Source: Eucommia ulmoides | Lineage: Eukaryota; Streptophyta; Magnoliopsida; Garryales; Eucommiaceae | Direction of reading: 5' to 3' | DNA: 64,000 bases | Assembly (NCBI GenBank): GCA_016647705.1 | Contig: CM028327.1 | Span: 43,092,017 to 43,156,016 of the forward strand | Shown: positions 1 to 12,501 of the stretch, in pieces | Layout: every line of letters begins with the position of its first letter | Position numbering within the stretch: position 1 is the stretch's first letter | Notes under the pieces: generated by a model | Told to the model about the DNA's origin: nothing | The model's database searches: none | The model's input: the letters and a program-made list of their open reading frames with translations, nothing else | Program-made: the position numbers and the translations under genes

Positions 1-547
1 GTACGCGGGATTAGTTGTCAATCTCATTCTCAGGTATTTGCTAATTCTACATATCAATCGTGGTATTATTAGGTTGGATGGGTCATGGTTCAAAATGGAA
101 AAATATTGGTAAGTATTGTTTCCATTTTCCCATCACCATTTTCAGTGAAGTTGCCGGAATGTCGCCAGACATCCAGAAACCTTGCCGGAGTTCCAGCAAC
201 TTCGTTGGAATATAGCCCGAACTCCAACAAACGTTTTTGGAATGTACAGCAACATCTTAAAATGTTGACCAAACGTTATTGGATCTTTAGTGATATTGTT
301 AAAAAAAAAAAATCAAAACTCCGGTTATTGCAATAGAATGTTGCCAGAACTCCAATAATGTCACTGGAATGTTGTCGGTTTTATTCACATATTTTGTTTT
401 TAAATATTCACCATCATAATTAACATACTTTATTTCACAATTCATTTCATTCCTATAAAAAGGCAACCAAACACGGGAATGATAATGGTCATTCTATTAC
501 ATTCCATTCATGCATACCAAACACAGCATAATTGATTTTCGAGTAAA
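1..547. other. 3' flank of the CAMTA gene, no gene
   Basis: AT-rich flank downstream of the CAMTA stop codon. From about 130 to 380 it contains loosely repeated phrases around ttgccggaat and ttccagcaac, a degenerate short-period repeat. Two short overlapping ORFs here look like nothing recognisable and are probably chance. Confidence 0.5.
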
Positions 548-3500
548 TTAAGCAAAGGTTTGGAAAGTCACCTTAGAGTTTTCAAACTTCATAACCAGCC
601 TCATGTATTGGTCCTGCGCCTCGGGGTGGCGTACCATGGACTTTACTCTTGCCAGAGCTTTTTCAACAGCAACAAACTTCTGTTTTCGACCGGCTCTCAA
701 GTATTCATACTCGTCGTTCTTATCTGTCTCAGATATTGTATTTTCATTCGTTTCATCCCTTCGAAAACCTCGCAAACCGGGTTTTTTCCTCCTCCAACGT
801 AGTATGGCCTTTTCAACAATGCTAACGGACCAAACGACCTTTTTATATTGCTTTCGAACTTGATGACCCCTCACATGAGCCTGAAACAATTTAAACAAGA
901 GTTACTTCATGCTTCTTAAAATATAAACAGACAATGAAATCTAGCAAAAAGTGTTTTCCTTCTTTGTTTCCCCTAATCAAGCAAAGAAGTATCATTAAGA
1001 GTGTGTTTGGATAATGGATTTGGAGGAGGTATTCACAAATAACCGTTGTGGCAGGTGGCAATTCATGAATATATATCAAAATTTCAAATCCTGCCAGGGT
1101 TATATTGTGAAAATCGAATCTTCTGGTTAGAATCAGAATGTCCGGCAACTGTTCGTGAATGCTTAAGACTAGATAGACTTCGTTTCTCCAACATTCGAAA
1201 AATCAAAGGAATTTCTTAAGTCAGGTTTTAAAATTGAATGTTTTTGTGTTTTCGTTATTTTATTTTGTTGTTGATAGCCTTCAGAAGTCAAGTTTTGTCC
1301 CCTCTGAATTTTATATTCTTTGCATTTATTAATAAAGTAATCCTCGCTCCGCCGAGGTTAAAAAATAAATTTGGAGGGATTTCATTTGGAGAAGAGATTT
1401 CTAAAAATTTTCTATTGAAATCTTTTGTTTGACTACCCTTAAAAGGAATTTGTACACTTCCAAAGGATTTCAAAATGGAATTTTAAGGGCTTAAAATGAC
1501 ACTTCCATATCCTTCCAGAACAGGTGTTTTTTGCAAATCCACCCGGAGGCTTGCTCACAGCTTCTTATCTCTCTTGGAAGAATGTTTTTTTTCCTTGATC
1601 AAATGATTCATTTGCTCCAAAAAAAAAAAAAGTCACATTTCTTATCCAAACAAAAAATTTAAAAATGATGGGATTTTGAAATTCAGGATTTCAAAACCCT
1701 ATCATTCATAAAATACAAGGATTCATCAAATCCCTTTACCCAAACGCACCCTAAAGGATGCAAGTGGTGTGAACCCAGTACACAAAGTAAGACTGGACCT
1801 GCAATTGAAGTATTATCCTATTAAATACCTCCATGTTATTATGAAATATAAGCCCACTCACTATATAAGCGTCAAATAAGCCAACGTACCTGAATTTTTA
1901 CAATACGGTTCCGTATCCTCAGAAACTCTTTTCTTCCCTTCCAACCACGATACTTCTGCTGAATCTTTATAGCAGCAGAGTGAAGGTAGTCCTCAAAGTG
2001 GCTCTTCTTTTGAACCTTCTTCAAAGAACCAAGAGCAACAAGGTCAACTGGAACTTCAGAAACATCACTGCCACCCATTGATGGCTCTCTTACACGGAAT
2101 GAGAGAGACCTTAAAGCAGCTTGAATTAGGGCAGCTGCATGAGCTGACTTCCTAATGGCGGCAAGAGACCCCTTCAACCGGAGTTCCCCAGTTGTCGTCC
2201 TATCAGATGAAACAACATTTTGAGCTGCAGTCTCGAATGCTCTCTCTGCAGCAACTGTTGCAGGAGTGTCCATCAGATTTTCATTGACAGTCAATGATGA
2301 AAGATGACTGGTTAGATCAGCTTCTGCCAAATATCCAGCAATCCCTTTATGGCCTTTACCCGATGCCAAATCAGCAGCTGTTTGTCCTCCGGGAAAGGCT
2401 GGTGTTGGGTCATTGACAGCACCAGGGGCAGCACCCAACCTTACAAGTGCAATGACTGTTTCTTCCCTGCAAAAAACGAAATCAAGATGTCACAGAAGGA
2501 TCAACCAACTATACCAGTAGCTTAATAAATAAACAAAACCAATTTGACATGATAAAAAAAAAAATTCAGTCCAGTGGATGGAAAAGCAATCAGATGTTTA
2601 TGCAGTCTCCTTTAATTAATTGTATCATGTATTGAGCAAAGGTATGTTGTCAATAGACAGCATAAGAGAATTGAGTAGCAGTCTAACCTCCCACAATATG
2701 CTGCCCAGTGGAGAGCTGTTCTTCCTCGTGCATCCCTGAAATTGGGACTGACACCAGCAGCAGCAATGGGAGCCATGGCCCAGTCATAACCAAGAGCAGC
2801 AGCCAAATGAATTACCCCTTGGCCTTTATCATCCAAAATATTCGGTCCTTTACCTCCTTCATGCGTTTTATGGACTAGCCACTCAAAAAGCATTTCCTTC
2901 AGCAAATTTCGTATCAACGCGTCTTTTAGATTTACTTGATTTCCTTGAATCAGTGCAACCAATTCTTCAAACCTTTGCCAAACATTTTCACTTTTCAGTG
3001 AACATATCTCATTCTTCACTTTACACTTGTCACACTCCGGAAGAGAACATTTTTTATATTTTATCTCTTGGCTTAAGTAAAGCATTCTTGCTAGTCGTAT
3101 CTGGCAATTCACTTCATCTTGTGTCACAGCCGAATAGTTTGGAACTCCCGATGGTTGCTCACGATATTCAAACTCCCGCACCTCACTGCAAGCTAATCTA
3201 TTACTGCATGTCACATAAAACGGGACACGTCCAGGGGCATGACTAGGAACTTGACATCGGATAACATGGCCAGTCAAAACTTCAGCACAGACCTCAATTT
3301 CACCAAACATACAGGACCACTTGGAGTCAAAAGATTGTTTCACGTCTCGCAGGAATGTACCTGTGATTAAAACCTGGGAAACAACCACCATAGGATAACT
3401 CTGTTAGCATAGAACAAGCAATAGATATTGACAAACCTTGCAAGTTAAAGAAGAAAATTTTGTTGAGATCAAGCATGCATACCTTTGTTTCAACTCCCGA

Positions 3501-6500
3501 ATAAGCCCAATCAGGTGCAAAATCACAAATACTAAATAGTTGTTCTTGCGAAAGTGAAGGACTCAATGAATCGGTATCCAACTGTATATGATGCGATAGG
3601 CTTGACACTTCCTTGACATCATTTCCAGTATCAAGTGTATTCCAATAACTTGTGGAGTCAGAGGCCATGAAGGAATCATCACAATCTCGACCAATTTCTC
3701 GATCCATCCACCTCCCAAAGCTGTCAAGTTTCTTCAGCTCTCCAGATGCATCATTGTTCATTCCATCTACTAGAATGCCATTTTCAACATTGGCAGTAGA
3801 ACCAATGGTTGGTTGGAAGCCAGAACAGTTCTGAAACTGGTGCTCAGTTGAATAGAAATCATGCTCCTGTACCCACCAAAACAAGGTATCGATTTCACTG
3901 GTTATCATTTTTTACACAAAGCATGATATATATGTACAACGTTGCGGTTCGATATAATGTAATCAAACCACGGACGATAGAACAAATAAAGTGATGCATT
4001 TCTTGATTTCTTGTTTTTTAACAAGCAACGAAATTTCAAGATTATAAGACAATATGAATACGAAAGTTTAAGTTCACAGCATAGAACATGCCTGAACTAC
4101 TCTCTGGTCATCAGGAATCAACCCATCTCTACGACTTAAAAAATCTCGAGCAGAGCTAGTTGCGCCCAATTTCGCATCTACTAGCTTATGAGATAAGAAA
4201 TCAGCAGCACTTGGCTGTTCAAAGAAGAGTTTTGGGTCATGTATTGCAGTTAGATTTCCGTTTGAGCCACGAACATCAGGCCACAGTGAGGAACCACCGC
4301 TAGGATTCAAACAAGCTCCGGATAACCCTGCAACAGAATGATACCTTGATAACTTGGGAAATCCTGAAAATTATATTCTATGATACTTATCAAAAACAAC
4401 AGGATTGGAATATTGAGTTAAAATACAGCAGGAAAACATGGGGTGAAAATTTTACCTGCAGCTTCACCTGCATGAGATGGCGAGCCATGTAGCGAAGTAT
4501 GCATGGAATGAGCAATAGAAGAGGCTGCTTGATCTTCCCCAGAACACCCCGCCTCAAACTCTGAAGAAAACGCTTGTTCATTCCAGTCAACCGTGGTCGG
4601 ACTGGATGCATAAGACATTTGAACTGTGGTGCTAGGAGAAGGAGGTTGATCCAAGTATGGTAAAGAACTAGTTTGTGGACTTGGAAGCTGTGGTACAGGA
4701 TCTGCATTGTGCAAACGAGAGGCACCTACCTTGTATCCCTGTGTAGCAATTAATACAAGCCACAATCAATATGTATGCCATAAGACCAGAAAACATTACA
4801 AATCCACAAGATAATAACCTAATCCATTACTATACACAGTGAAATAGGGTTCTCAGTTTCATGTAACTCGACGATAAAAAGCACGTACGTACAATTAAAA
4901 GTGTGTGCAAAAGTGCGTGCACAGACTTCAGGAATTGAATCTGCTTCTGCATTAATCATATTAAAAAAAGGACTCAACCTACGAAAATTCAGTATCAAAT
5001 TTGTGTAACTTCCGAATGATGCAACTACAGAATAGTAGGTTAATTTTTTTGCAAATAGAAATCATTATAGAAATTGAAGATTAATGATTCCATGTATACC
5101 AACAATACCATCTATTTGAGAGTTTCATGCTTACATATATACAGCATGCACAAACACACAACAAACGTGTACACGCTTATATATGTGGACTGTGGATGCA
5201 TTGACACGTGATTGTGCCAAAAAATGATTATTTTTATTTCTATTTTCTACTGCACAAATTATGCCAACCCCTCTTAAAATTCAGTCCTGTCTCATGTTAG
5301 ACCTCCTGCCAAAAACAGGTTCTATGCTTATATTTTTTCGTTTTTGTCAGTACTTGTGTATTAGTCTTTTACTCATCAATAAAGTAAAGATCAAACAGAT
5401 CCCATTCGAACTAATTTGTACTTTCCACAGGCCACAGAGGCACATTAGTTAGTGTACCAGCCAAAATAAAGATTACCTTATTTCTCTTTTGGGTGGGGGG
5501 GGGATGTTATGTGTAAAACTAGAAGTAAATCATTACCAGTTCTACAATTACGTTGCATAAGTTGAATTTAAATTCCAAGCTAAATGACATTGAAAGAAAC
5601 TATTTATATTTCCAAAAATTACCATATACAATCTGGTTTTAGAACTCCAAACCAAAATAAAATTAATATGAACACAATGCTTACGAATTTGAGGGAATCT
5701 ACCTCTTTGATTTCTCTATAATGCACCAGAACAATGTGCTCTAATGGCCTGAAACAAGGCAAATAATAAAGGATCAGAATAAAAAATTTACAAGAGAAAG
5801 ACACAAATGGAAACCCAGTTTATATCTCATTTCGTTCAATTCATCCTTTTCAACAATTATCTTGTCCTTCCTATTTCTTAATCTTTTCCGCCTTTATGAA
5901 GCTCTTGCCTTATTCCTTCTAGACGATTTTATAGACGATCCAAATATTTATTGGTTTAATACAAAAAGAAAGCAAGAAAACTTACTGATCAAGCATCCAA
6001 TAACATCTTCTCTGAAAGTTCTCATTATCCTCACCATGGGCATAGTAACAATGGAGAACGTCAACGCTGCCAGTCTGTCAAAAACTATTAAATTAGTAAG
6101 AACACAATAAGGAGAAACAAAAACCAATTAAAATGATTTACGCTATCTTGCTATGGACAACATTTTATATGTTCAATCCAAACCACTCATGCACTTCAAA
6201 CAGCTTAAACCGTTAAATAACTTTTCATCTAGCTTCTTATCATTCTATGCTCTGAATGAATCTAAAACTATGCCATTCATCATAGGACTGTTATACTTCT
6301 CAGATACCTAAGTATAGTGCAGAATAGATGATAAATCAAATAAATGTCTGTGAGAAACAGAAGACAGAAGTAGAACACAGATCTAAAACTACCCAGCGAC
6401 AGGTGAGCAAGCAATACGAGGCAATACCTTGGCAACCTTCGATACATTGCCAGCACTAAAAATAAAAGTGAACTTACAGATAATTGATGAACAGCGCACC

Positions 6501-7912
6501 TTCAACTTTTCATGAGCCTCTTTGACAGTTTTCCCGTCTTTTTTCTTCCTCCAACGATGTCCATCTTTACGAAAATATCGTAGTGTTTTTCGATTAAACA
6601 GAAACAACGAACCAGCTGAAACACACGTGGGAAAAAAAAGTTGCTTGCAAGTGAATACATTGCGAGTGACATTGCCAATTTCTTTGTAAGGTTCAAAGAG
6701 AACTAATGATATTTATCAGATTACCAGGGAATAAGAAAACTATTTCCGAAACCCTAGAGATGATTCCATATTTAAGAGAAACAAATACAACCATACACAT
6801 CTTCCTTCGTATACAACTTATGCCATTGAAAAATGAAAGGATGACATGACTATGGGAACAACCTACCACCGGCAACAGTATAAAGAAAGTATGAATAACA
6901 AACAAATAATTCATCCTATACAGGAAATTATAATTCAAACGGTCTAGGAGGAGCTGAAGGAGAAAGTTTCTGAAGAGACCCAATGGACCTAACTCACTCT
7001 CAAAAGACGTCTCGAAAGAAGATTACCCCTAGACTTATATATAGTTCAGGATCAGGTAATACAAGCGATGTGGGATTCAACACGTTCCCTCATGCGCAAG
7101 ATAGACTTTGACAAACCACTACAAACGAATATCGAGGGGCCAACATCAATGTGGGATTCAACACACCCCCTCACGCAGGGTTCATGGACTTTGACAAACC
7201 ACTGCGAACGGATATCAGACGAATACCATGTAGAAATCCAATGAACCTAACTCACTCTCAATGGATGTCTCAAAAGTCTCGAAAGAGGAAGATTACCCTT
7301 GGACTTATATGTAGCTCAGAATCAGGTAACACGAGCGATTTGGGATTCAACAATTTCAATTCGGGTCAATTCAAGATTCCTTTGCTACGAGTAAGTCCTA
7401 AAATCGGGGCACGAATGTACACAATGAAGATTAAGAATTACATAACACTTGAGTGAGAAAGAAGTGGAAACCTGGTGGCCTGATGGGCGGATCCGATGTC
7501 AAGTGAAACCTTTGGTGGTTTCTCAGGATTTCACAGATTTCAGGTGGACGGAGCCACCTGTTCTGTGCTTCTGACAATATCTGCTCAAGGTCTGCAAAAA
7601 CAAAAAGGGCAAAAATTACTATTTCTATGAACAATAGAGCAACTCGAAGGCTCAATTCCTGCTTGAAGACATCTTAGACAAGCTTCACATGTGCAACCAA
7701 TACCGAAATGAAACAGATTTAGCAATCAAAAACGTAAATTAACACTCTCCCACATCAATTTACGAAGCTCATTCAAGAACACACACATTTGATCATTCGA
7801 GATATACATACATCCACACATATGCACATGTTCATTTACAAATAAAGAGATAGAGAGAGGGCAGCAGCTGACCTAGCGATTGAGTAAGAAGATAGCGCCT
7901 GGTTTCAGCCAT
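548..7912 (-). CDS. CAMTA: Calmodulin-binding transcription activator (CAMTA), 11 exons
   Basis: CAMTA proteins are nuclear Ca2+/calmodulin-regulated transcription factors that bind CGCG-type promoter elements in stress responses. Exons read 7912-7873, 7591-7472, 6615-6500, 6074-5986, 5748-5703, 4738-4456, 4327-4092, 3866-3483, 3373-2688, 2466-1890 and 880-548. All phases join and give 969 codons, in the normal family range. The start is MAETRRYLL. Residues about 10-137 are the CG-1 DNA-binding domain (RWLRPPEICEIL, YFRKDGHRWRKKKDGKT, CYYAHGEDNENFQRR). A TIG/IPT domain starts near 439 (VLITGTFLRDV). Ankyrin repeats lie around 610-700 (GQGVIHLAAALGY, RGRTALHWAAYCGR). IQ motifs lie near 778, 833 and 856 (AAIKIQQKYRGWKGRKEF), followed by the calmodulin-binding stretch VVWSVSIVEKAILRWRRKK. 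The N-terminus resembles Arabidopsis CAMTA1-3 from memory. Intron 7 appears to use a GC donor; introns 2 and 10 hold transposons. Exon edges are inferred from consensus and phase. Confidence 0.95.
999..1751. mobile_element. PIF/Harbinger (Tourist-like) MITE in CAMTA intron 10
   Basis: The element is flanked by the 3-bp duplication TAA (996-998 and 1752-1754). Its inverted ends are gagtgtgtttggataa and, read from the other side, gggtgcgtttgggtaa. TAA duplications and a GGGTGCGTTTGG-like end are hallmarks of PIF/Harbinger MITEs in plants. At 753 bp it has no transposase ORF and is non-autonomous. It lies wholly in the last intron of CAMTA, antisense or neutral to the gene. Confidence 0.75.
3867..4091 (-). 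other. Probable GC-AG intron (CAMTA intron 7)
   Basis: The exon ending in DDQRVVQ is followed on the minus strand by CAG|GCATGT instead of GT. The next exon opens after GGTACAG with EHDFYSTEH. The phase is exact (0/0) and I saw no GT donor near by that keeps the frame. GC-AG introns are a known minor class spliced by the normal spliceosome. Confidence 0.65.
6971..7352 (-). mobile_element. TRIM-like short LTR element in CAMTA intron 2
   Basis: On the minus strand the unit begins TGTTGAATCCCAAATCG and ends TCTTCA. The same roughly 115-bp end sequence appears again at the other side, near 7084, so it looks like two short LTRs. Just inside the first is a TGGTATT stretch where the family carries a tRNA-Met-type primer site. 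Flanks gtttc and atttc agree at four of five bases and look like a 5-bp duplication. It has no coding capacity. Related units occur at 30262, 31492, 31878 and 32047. This is a non-autonomous fossil of LTR kin, moderately diverged. Confidence 0.65.
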
Positions 7913-8227
7913 CACAACCCAATAAAAAACCCAGAAAAAAACCTAATCTTCATCACCGAAACTCCGATCACGAACCCCACAAACGAGAAGACCAGTCCTC
8001 ATCTATAACCCACCAAAAAAAACAATGAACGTAACAAATGGTGATTCAAATGGGTAGAGAAACAAGGACAGTAATCACAATCGACGAGAGAATTAGCTAT
8101 AAACCCTAAAAAGCTGTATCTGACTCAGGTGTAAGATCTCAGATATGGTAAGCATCTCTGAGAAAGAGAGAGGCACATGGAAGAAGGAAGACTGAGACGA
8201 ACGTAAAGGAAAGGCGTCTAAAAGCAG

Positions 8228-8260
<33 letters not shown>

Positions 8261-8262
8261 GG
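7913..8262 (-). promoter_or_regulatory. CAMTA 5' leader and upstream CT-rich tract
   Basis: Upstream of the CAMTA start codon the minus strand is pyrimidine-rich. A CT/TGTC microsatellite lies at 8222-8262, common in plant 5' leaders and core promoters. I cannot fix the transcription start or a TATA box from sequence alone. Confidence 0.35.
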
Positions 8263-8454
8263 AGAGAGAAGAAAGTCAAGGTTTCTGTTCATACTATTAC
8301 AATATAGAAAAGATAGGGAGATGTTTGTGTAATTTAACTTTACCCCTAATTTTAAAAATGTCTCGGGTGCAAAATCAACTTGTGTTTTAATCTCGCTTAT
8401 TAAAAAAAGACAAAAGACCCAATACATGTACCTGCACTCGCACAATTACATATA

Positions 8455-8645
8455 ACTAATTTTTGTATAAAATTATTATTAGATGTAACAAATATTACAC
8501 AAATATATGTAATTAATATTAAACTAATTTCTATGTGTAATATTTGTTAAATGTCACAAATATTACACAAATACATGTAATTTATAACGTGTAACTAATA
8601 TTACACAAGTACATGTAACTAATATTACGTAAATATAGTTAATTA
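8455..8645. repeat. AT-rich degenerate tandem repeat
   Basis: Several degenerate copies of a phrase like tgtaactaatattacacaa follow one another. It is low-complexity spacer between the CAMTA promoter side and the SINE/Helitron region and has no coding potential. Confidence 0.5.
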
Positions 8646-8825
8646 TTAAGTTGTAATTAATATTCACTATAATACGAATTTACTCAACAAAATTCACGCG
8701 ATAATCTCTGCAATACCTACACATGCGAGACTAAAAGTCAAGCTAAAACCAATTTAAGAGACTAAATCAAAACTCATACCTTAAGAAAGACTTTTTCAAA
8801 ATTACATTTGTTATTTGGAACTAAT

Positions 8826-9463
8826 GACTAATTATCCCTTTTTTTTTATTGGGTAAATTGTCTTTTACCCGCCAAAAAAAACATAAATTTTATTTATTTC
8901 TATGGTATTGTGAACAAAGTGAAAAATTAATTTTTTTCAATTTAAATTAACATAATGTATGCTTAAAAATAAATTGAGTTAAATTTTTCATCCAATTTTT
9001 TTATGAAATCAACGAAATTGACCATTTGTCTTAATTTTGATTTAATTTTTTTATTATAAATATATATTTTTTTAAATTATCATAAAGGTATTAATCTGAT
9101 TGGCAATGAGAGGTGCCCTTTTATTGTTAATCAGAATTTGTCTATCTTGGAGAGCACTTCAGAAATTAAATCTTGAATTTAATCCTCACTGCACTAAATC
9201 GATGTGGAGAAATGTACCTTTAAGATTATCCAAAGAGATGATTAGTCGAAGTGCACATAATCTGGACAGACCCACCTTACCGTAAAATTTTAAAAAAATA
9301 TATAAAATTAAAATAAGTGGATAATTTTGTATATCTGATCAAAAATTGGATAGAAAATTAATTTCATAAATTTTTATAAATTTAAACTGAAAAAATTAAT
9401 AGAAGTAGGTAAGATGTAACTTTTTTTAAGTGTAGGGATAAATTGATAATTAGTCAAAGTAAA
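8826..9463. mobile_element. Possible foldback MITE interrupted by a SINE
   Basis: AT-rich arms on both sides of the SINE at 9090 are roughly complementary (ctaattatcc near the left edge, gataattagtc near the right; attaattttttcaattt against aaactgaaaaaattaat). This fits an old foldback MITE into which the SINE inserted. The arms are AT-rich, so some of the match may be chance. Confidence 0.3.
9090..9287 (+). mobile_element. tRNA-derived SINE, family A copy 1
   Basis: This is one of six related units of about 200 bp (others at 44412, 45592, 48054, 49374 and 49800). The shared core is a tRNA-like head with a degenerate B box, then gagcacttcagaaattaaat, a gattagtcgaagtgca block and a 3' end resembling tggccggacacacc. 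No target duplication is obvious here. Confidence 0.65.
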
Positions 9464-9847
9464 AGGGGTGTAACATCTTATCTCATTTTAGTCCCTATAG
9501 TTTTAATTTGAACATATAGGACCTTCAAGTTGCTTAATTATCAACCGCACCGGTCATTATCTTCATTACAAATTTTTGACAAAAAAATAGTCACATAATA
9601 TATATTCAAAAAATAGTCACATACTATATATATAGATAGATAGATAGTTCGTGTGTAGTAATTTTAATTTAATACATTAATATTGAATATTTTGTAGTTA
9701 TCTCAAATATACTAATCATGGAAAGACATTTTGTTGATAGTCTCGACAAAATCTAATTCAACTGTTGAAAATATCTCTAATCATCTAATAGTTTAAATGT
9801 AAAAAAATATAAAATATGTAATGATTTGTAATATATATATATATATA

Positions 9848-9878
9848 CTAGGGCATAACCCGTGCCTGAAGGCACGGG
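9848..9878 (-). other. Helitron 3' terminal hairpin and CTAG end
   Basis: On the plus strand cccgtgcc (9859-9866), loop tgaa and ggcacggg (9871-9878) make a perfect 8-bp stem. The minus-strand 3' end CTAG lies 11 nt outside it, next to host T. This is the classic Helitron termination signal. Confidence 0.9.
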
Positions 9879-10469
9879 TGGAAAAAAAAAATTAAACAAA
9901 AAAATATTATAATCTCCTCTGTTTGTACAACACTTTATACTTGTTTTCTTAAAAATCAAATAACCCAATATCTACAATAAAGGCAAAAAATAGTTACCGC
10001 CAATCCAAATCTCATTATAATTTATTTAAAAAAAAAAAAACAATCGAGTTCCACAGTTACATAATTGTATGGCACAACACAACACCAAGTGCAACTGGAA
10101 TAAATATGAAATCGAAATGGATAAACAACTACAATCGATATGAAATCAGAAAATTCCATCAAAGAACGAATAAGGTAATGGTGAAATTATCAAAATCTGA
10201 CTGACATTCGATTCCTGTGACAGCCTAGATTGGGATCCAAATTCAGTGAATAAGCTAAAGATATCCAAATAAAGTCAATGATCCACCAAATCGTGGCCAA
10301 ATCTAGGAAATAAAAATATTACAAAAAATAAATTTGGCCAAATGCAAGAAATAAAAATATTCCTAAAATTGTTGGTAAAAAGACAATAAAAAACTCATGA
10401 ACTTATTTTAAGCAACATCTTGGTCCAAATACAAACACCATAAAACATTGACAATAATTAAATACACAA

Positions 10470-10893
10470 CACCTTCAATTTGCTTCCGTGAACAAAATCT
10501 CAAAGTCATTCTTCATCTGCAAATGGATGAAAGGAGATGTTAGTACTATCCATTTCAATTCATAATTGGAACTCAAAAAATAATCTAAAGAGATGTATAC
10601 TTGAAGGAGCTGAAACGTAACTCTTAAAGTTAGAACCATGCCCACACCTTCAATTCGCTTCCGTCAATAAATTCTCAAAGCCATTCTTCAACTGCAATTG
10701 GTCGAAAAGCGTTAACGCTATCCATTTCAATTCATAATTGGAACTCAAAAAATAATCCAAAGAGATCTATACTTCAAGGAACTCGAACGTAGCTCTTAAA
10801 GTTAGAACCATACTCACACCTTCAATTCGCTTCCGTCGACAAATTCTCAAAATCATTCTTCAACTGCAATTGGACGAAAAGTGTTAGTGCTAT
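10470..10893. repeat. Helitron 3' subterminal tandem repeat, period about 175 bp
   Basis: Units begin caccttcaattcgcttccgt at 10470, 10645 and 10817 (the first slightly variant); the third is partial. Spacings are 175 and 172 bp. The array lies inside the Helitron about 0.6 kb from its 3' terminus and has no ORF. It may be a binding or subterminal region, or a product of rolling-circle slippage. Confidence 0.75.
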
Positions 10894-12501
10894 CATCAAC
10901 TCTTGTTTTTGTAATGAACACGGTATAAACAAACATGATTAATAAGAAATTTAAAATATAGACATAATCCCCTTTATTTATACGACACTCTAATATTTGA
11001 AAATTGGACATAAACCCCTTTATTTATTTGATATTCCAAACTATCAACTCATATTTTCCAACAACACAACATTCAAACAATAACTAACACAAAGAACTTT
11101 AACAATATGACAAATAATGACAATTAATCATATGCATTATAAATTTAGTAATGATAAGTCCACCACCCAGGACTACTGGAACTTACCTTAATCACCGAAA
11201 GTATACTTCTATATCATTGTTTTGCAAGCTGCTAACCGATCTGTTGCAACATCAACTTCAGTCACAGAAACTGAACATGCAAAAATGTTGAACACCAGAC
11301 AAAGCCTAGTACTTAAAGAAATAATGAAGTAAAAATTAATTAGGAATGACACTTTAAACCCTCGTCAATCAACATTGGAGAGAGAAATGGGATAAAAATA
11401 GTGAGATTCAACTCCTAAGTATTGGCTCAGGAAAAAAAATTTCACCTTTATGAATTTTAACAGTACTATAAATGTTTATATGCATGCTAAAAAAATAAAT
11501 AAAATTACTTGTAGTGTAAAATGAGACTGGATTCAAAGTAGTTGTCACAACTTATAAAAAAAAATAGTACTTGAGCATTTCATGGCCTAAAATCGGATTC
11601 AAGAGAAGAATAAATTCTTACATCTAATAAAGAATCATTTTTTGTGCGTTAATTAGGATCAATACATTGTGGTTGAGGGAGTGAAAGTGTTAAATTTTAG
11701 TGTATCGATAGTATCCGATTGCATTCCATTTTTATTATATAAAAAAGATTAATTATACTTTGCACCCCTATAGTTAGACCAAATTACACTTTACACATCA
11801 AAAAATGCTTTTGTACCTTTTTTTTAAACTATAAAATGAGACACCAATGAGATGGGAAATGCATACCGAAACCTTCGGGTCATAACGATTCTCCCTTTGC
11901 AAGGCAAAAATATATCACCGAATGAGGGGCAATCCAGGATGGTCTAAAGAATTCCTCTGCCCCCCAAGTCAATGCAAATTCATGAAAATTCTAATTTAAA
12001 AAAGATGCACAAAATCAATTTCAGATGGTAGCCTAGTGGTGGACCTACCACCTTCGCACACAACTCAATCCAAAAAAGATTACTATTTTTTAAAGAATAT
12101 AAACAATCAATAATACAATAATAATAACAAACAATTTAGACAATAGAAAGTTAAAATCGATCCTAAATAAACAATACTCCAACACAACACCCAGTGCACG
12201 TGGAACTTTTTTGGTTCGAGTGCGATTAAGTGATTAATAGATAAGGTGACTATGTCTTCGCCGAAGCAATTACATGATTGAGAAAATAAATTAAAATGTG
12301 TTAGAAATTATAAATTTAATTGAATACCTGTTGTCTTAATCCACTGATTTGTAGTCCTCTTGGTTAATTGTACAATGACTCGAGCCAGTAGATCTCAATC
12401 TTGTATAGTCAAATTCAAATCAATGTTTGGTCTCATAAATCAAAAAATAAGGTAAACTATTTGTTTATTGGCATTGGTACCTTTATGATATTTAAGACAA
12501 A
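10894..12501. other. Helitron non-coding region downstream of RepHel
   Basis: AT-rich DNA between the helicase stop codon and the subterminal repeats, with no ORF of note. A short stretch at 11895-11950 recalls a helicase motif on the opposite strand but is too short to call. Confidence 0.5.

Noticed and set aside
5261-5452. Small plus-strand ORF in CAMTA intron 5
   Set aside because: No motif, AT-rich, inside an intron that splices cleanly.
11895-11950. Plus-strand SPNEG-like wording resembling Helitron helicase
   Set aside because: Only a few residues match and the reading frame does not continue, so chance is likely.
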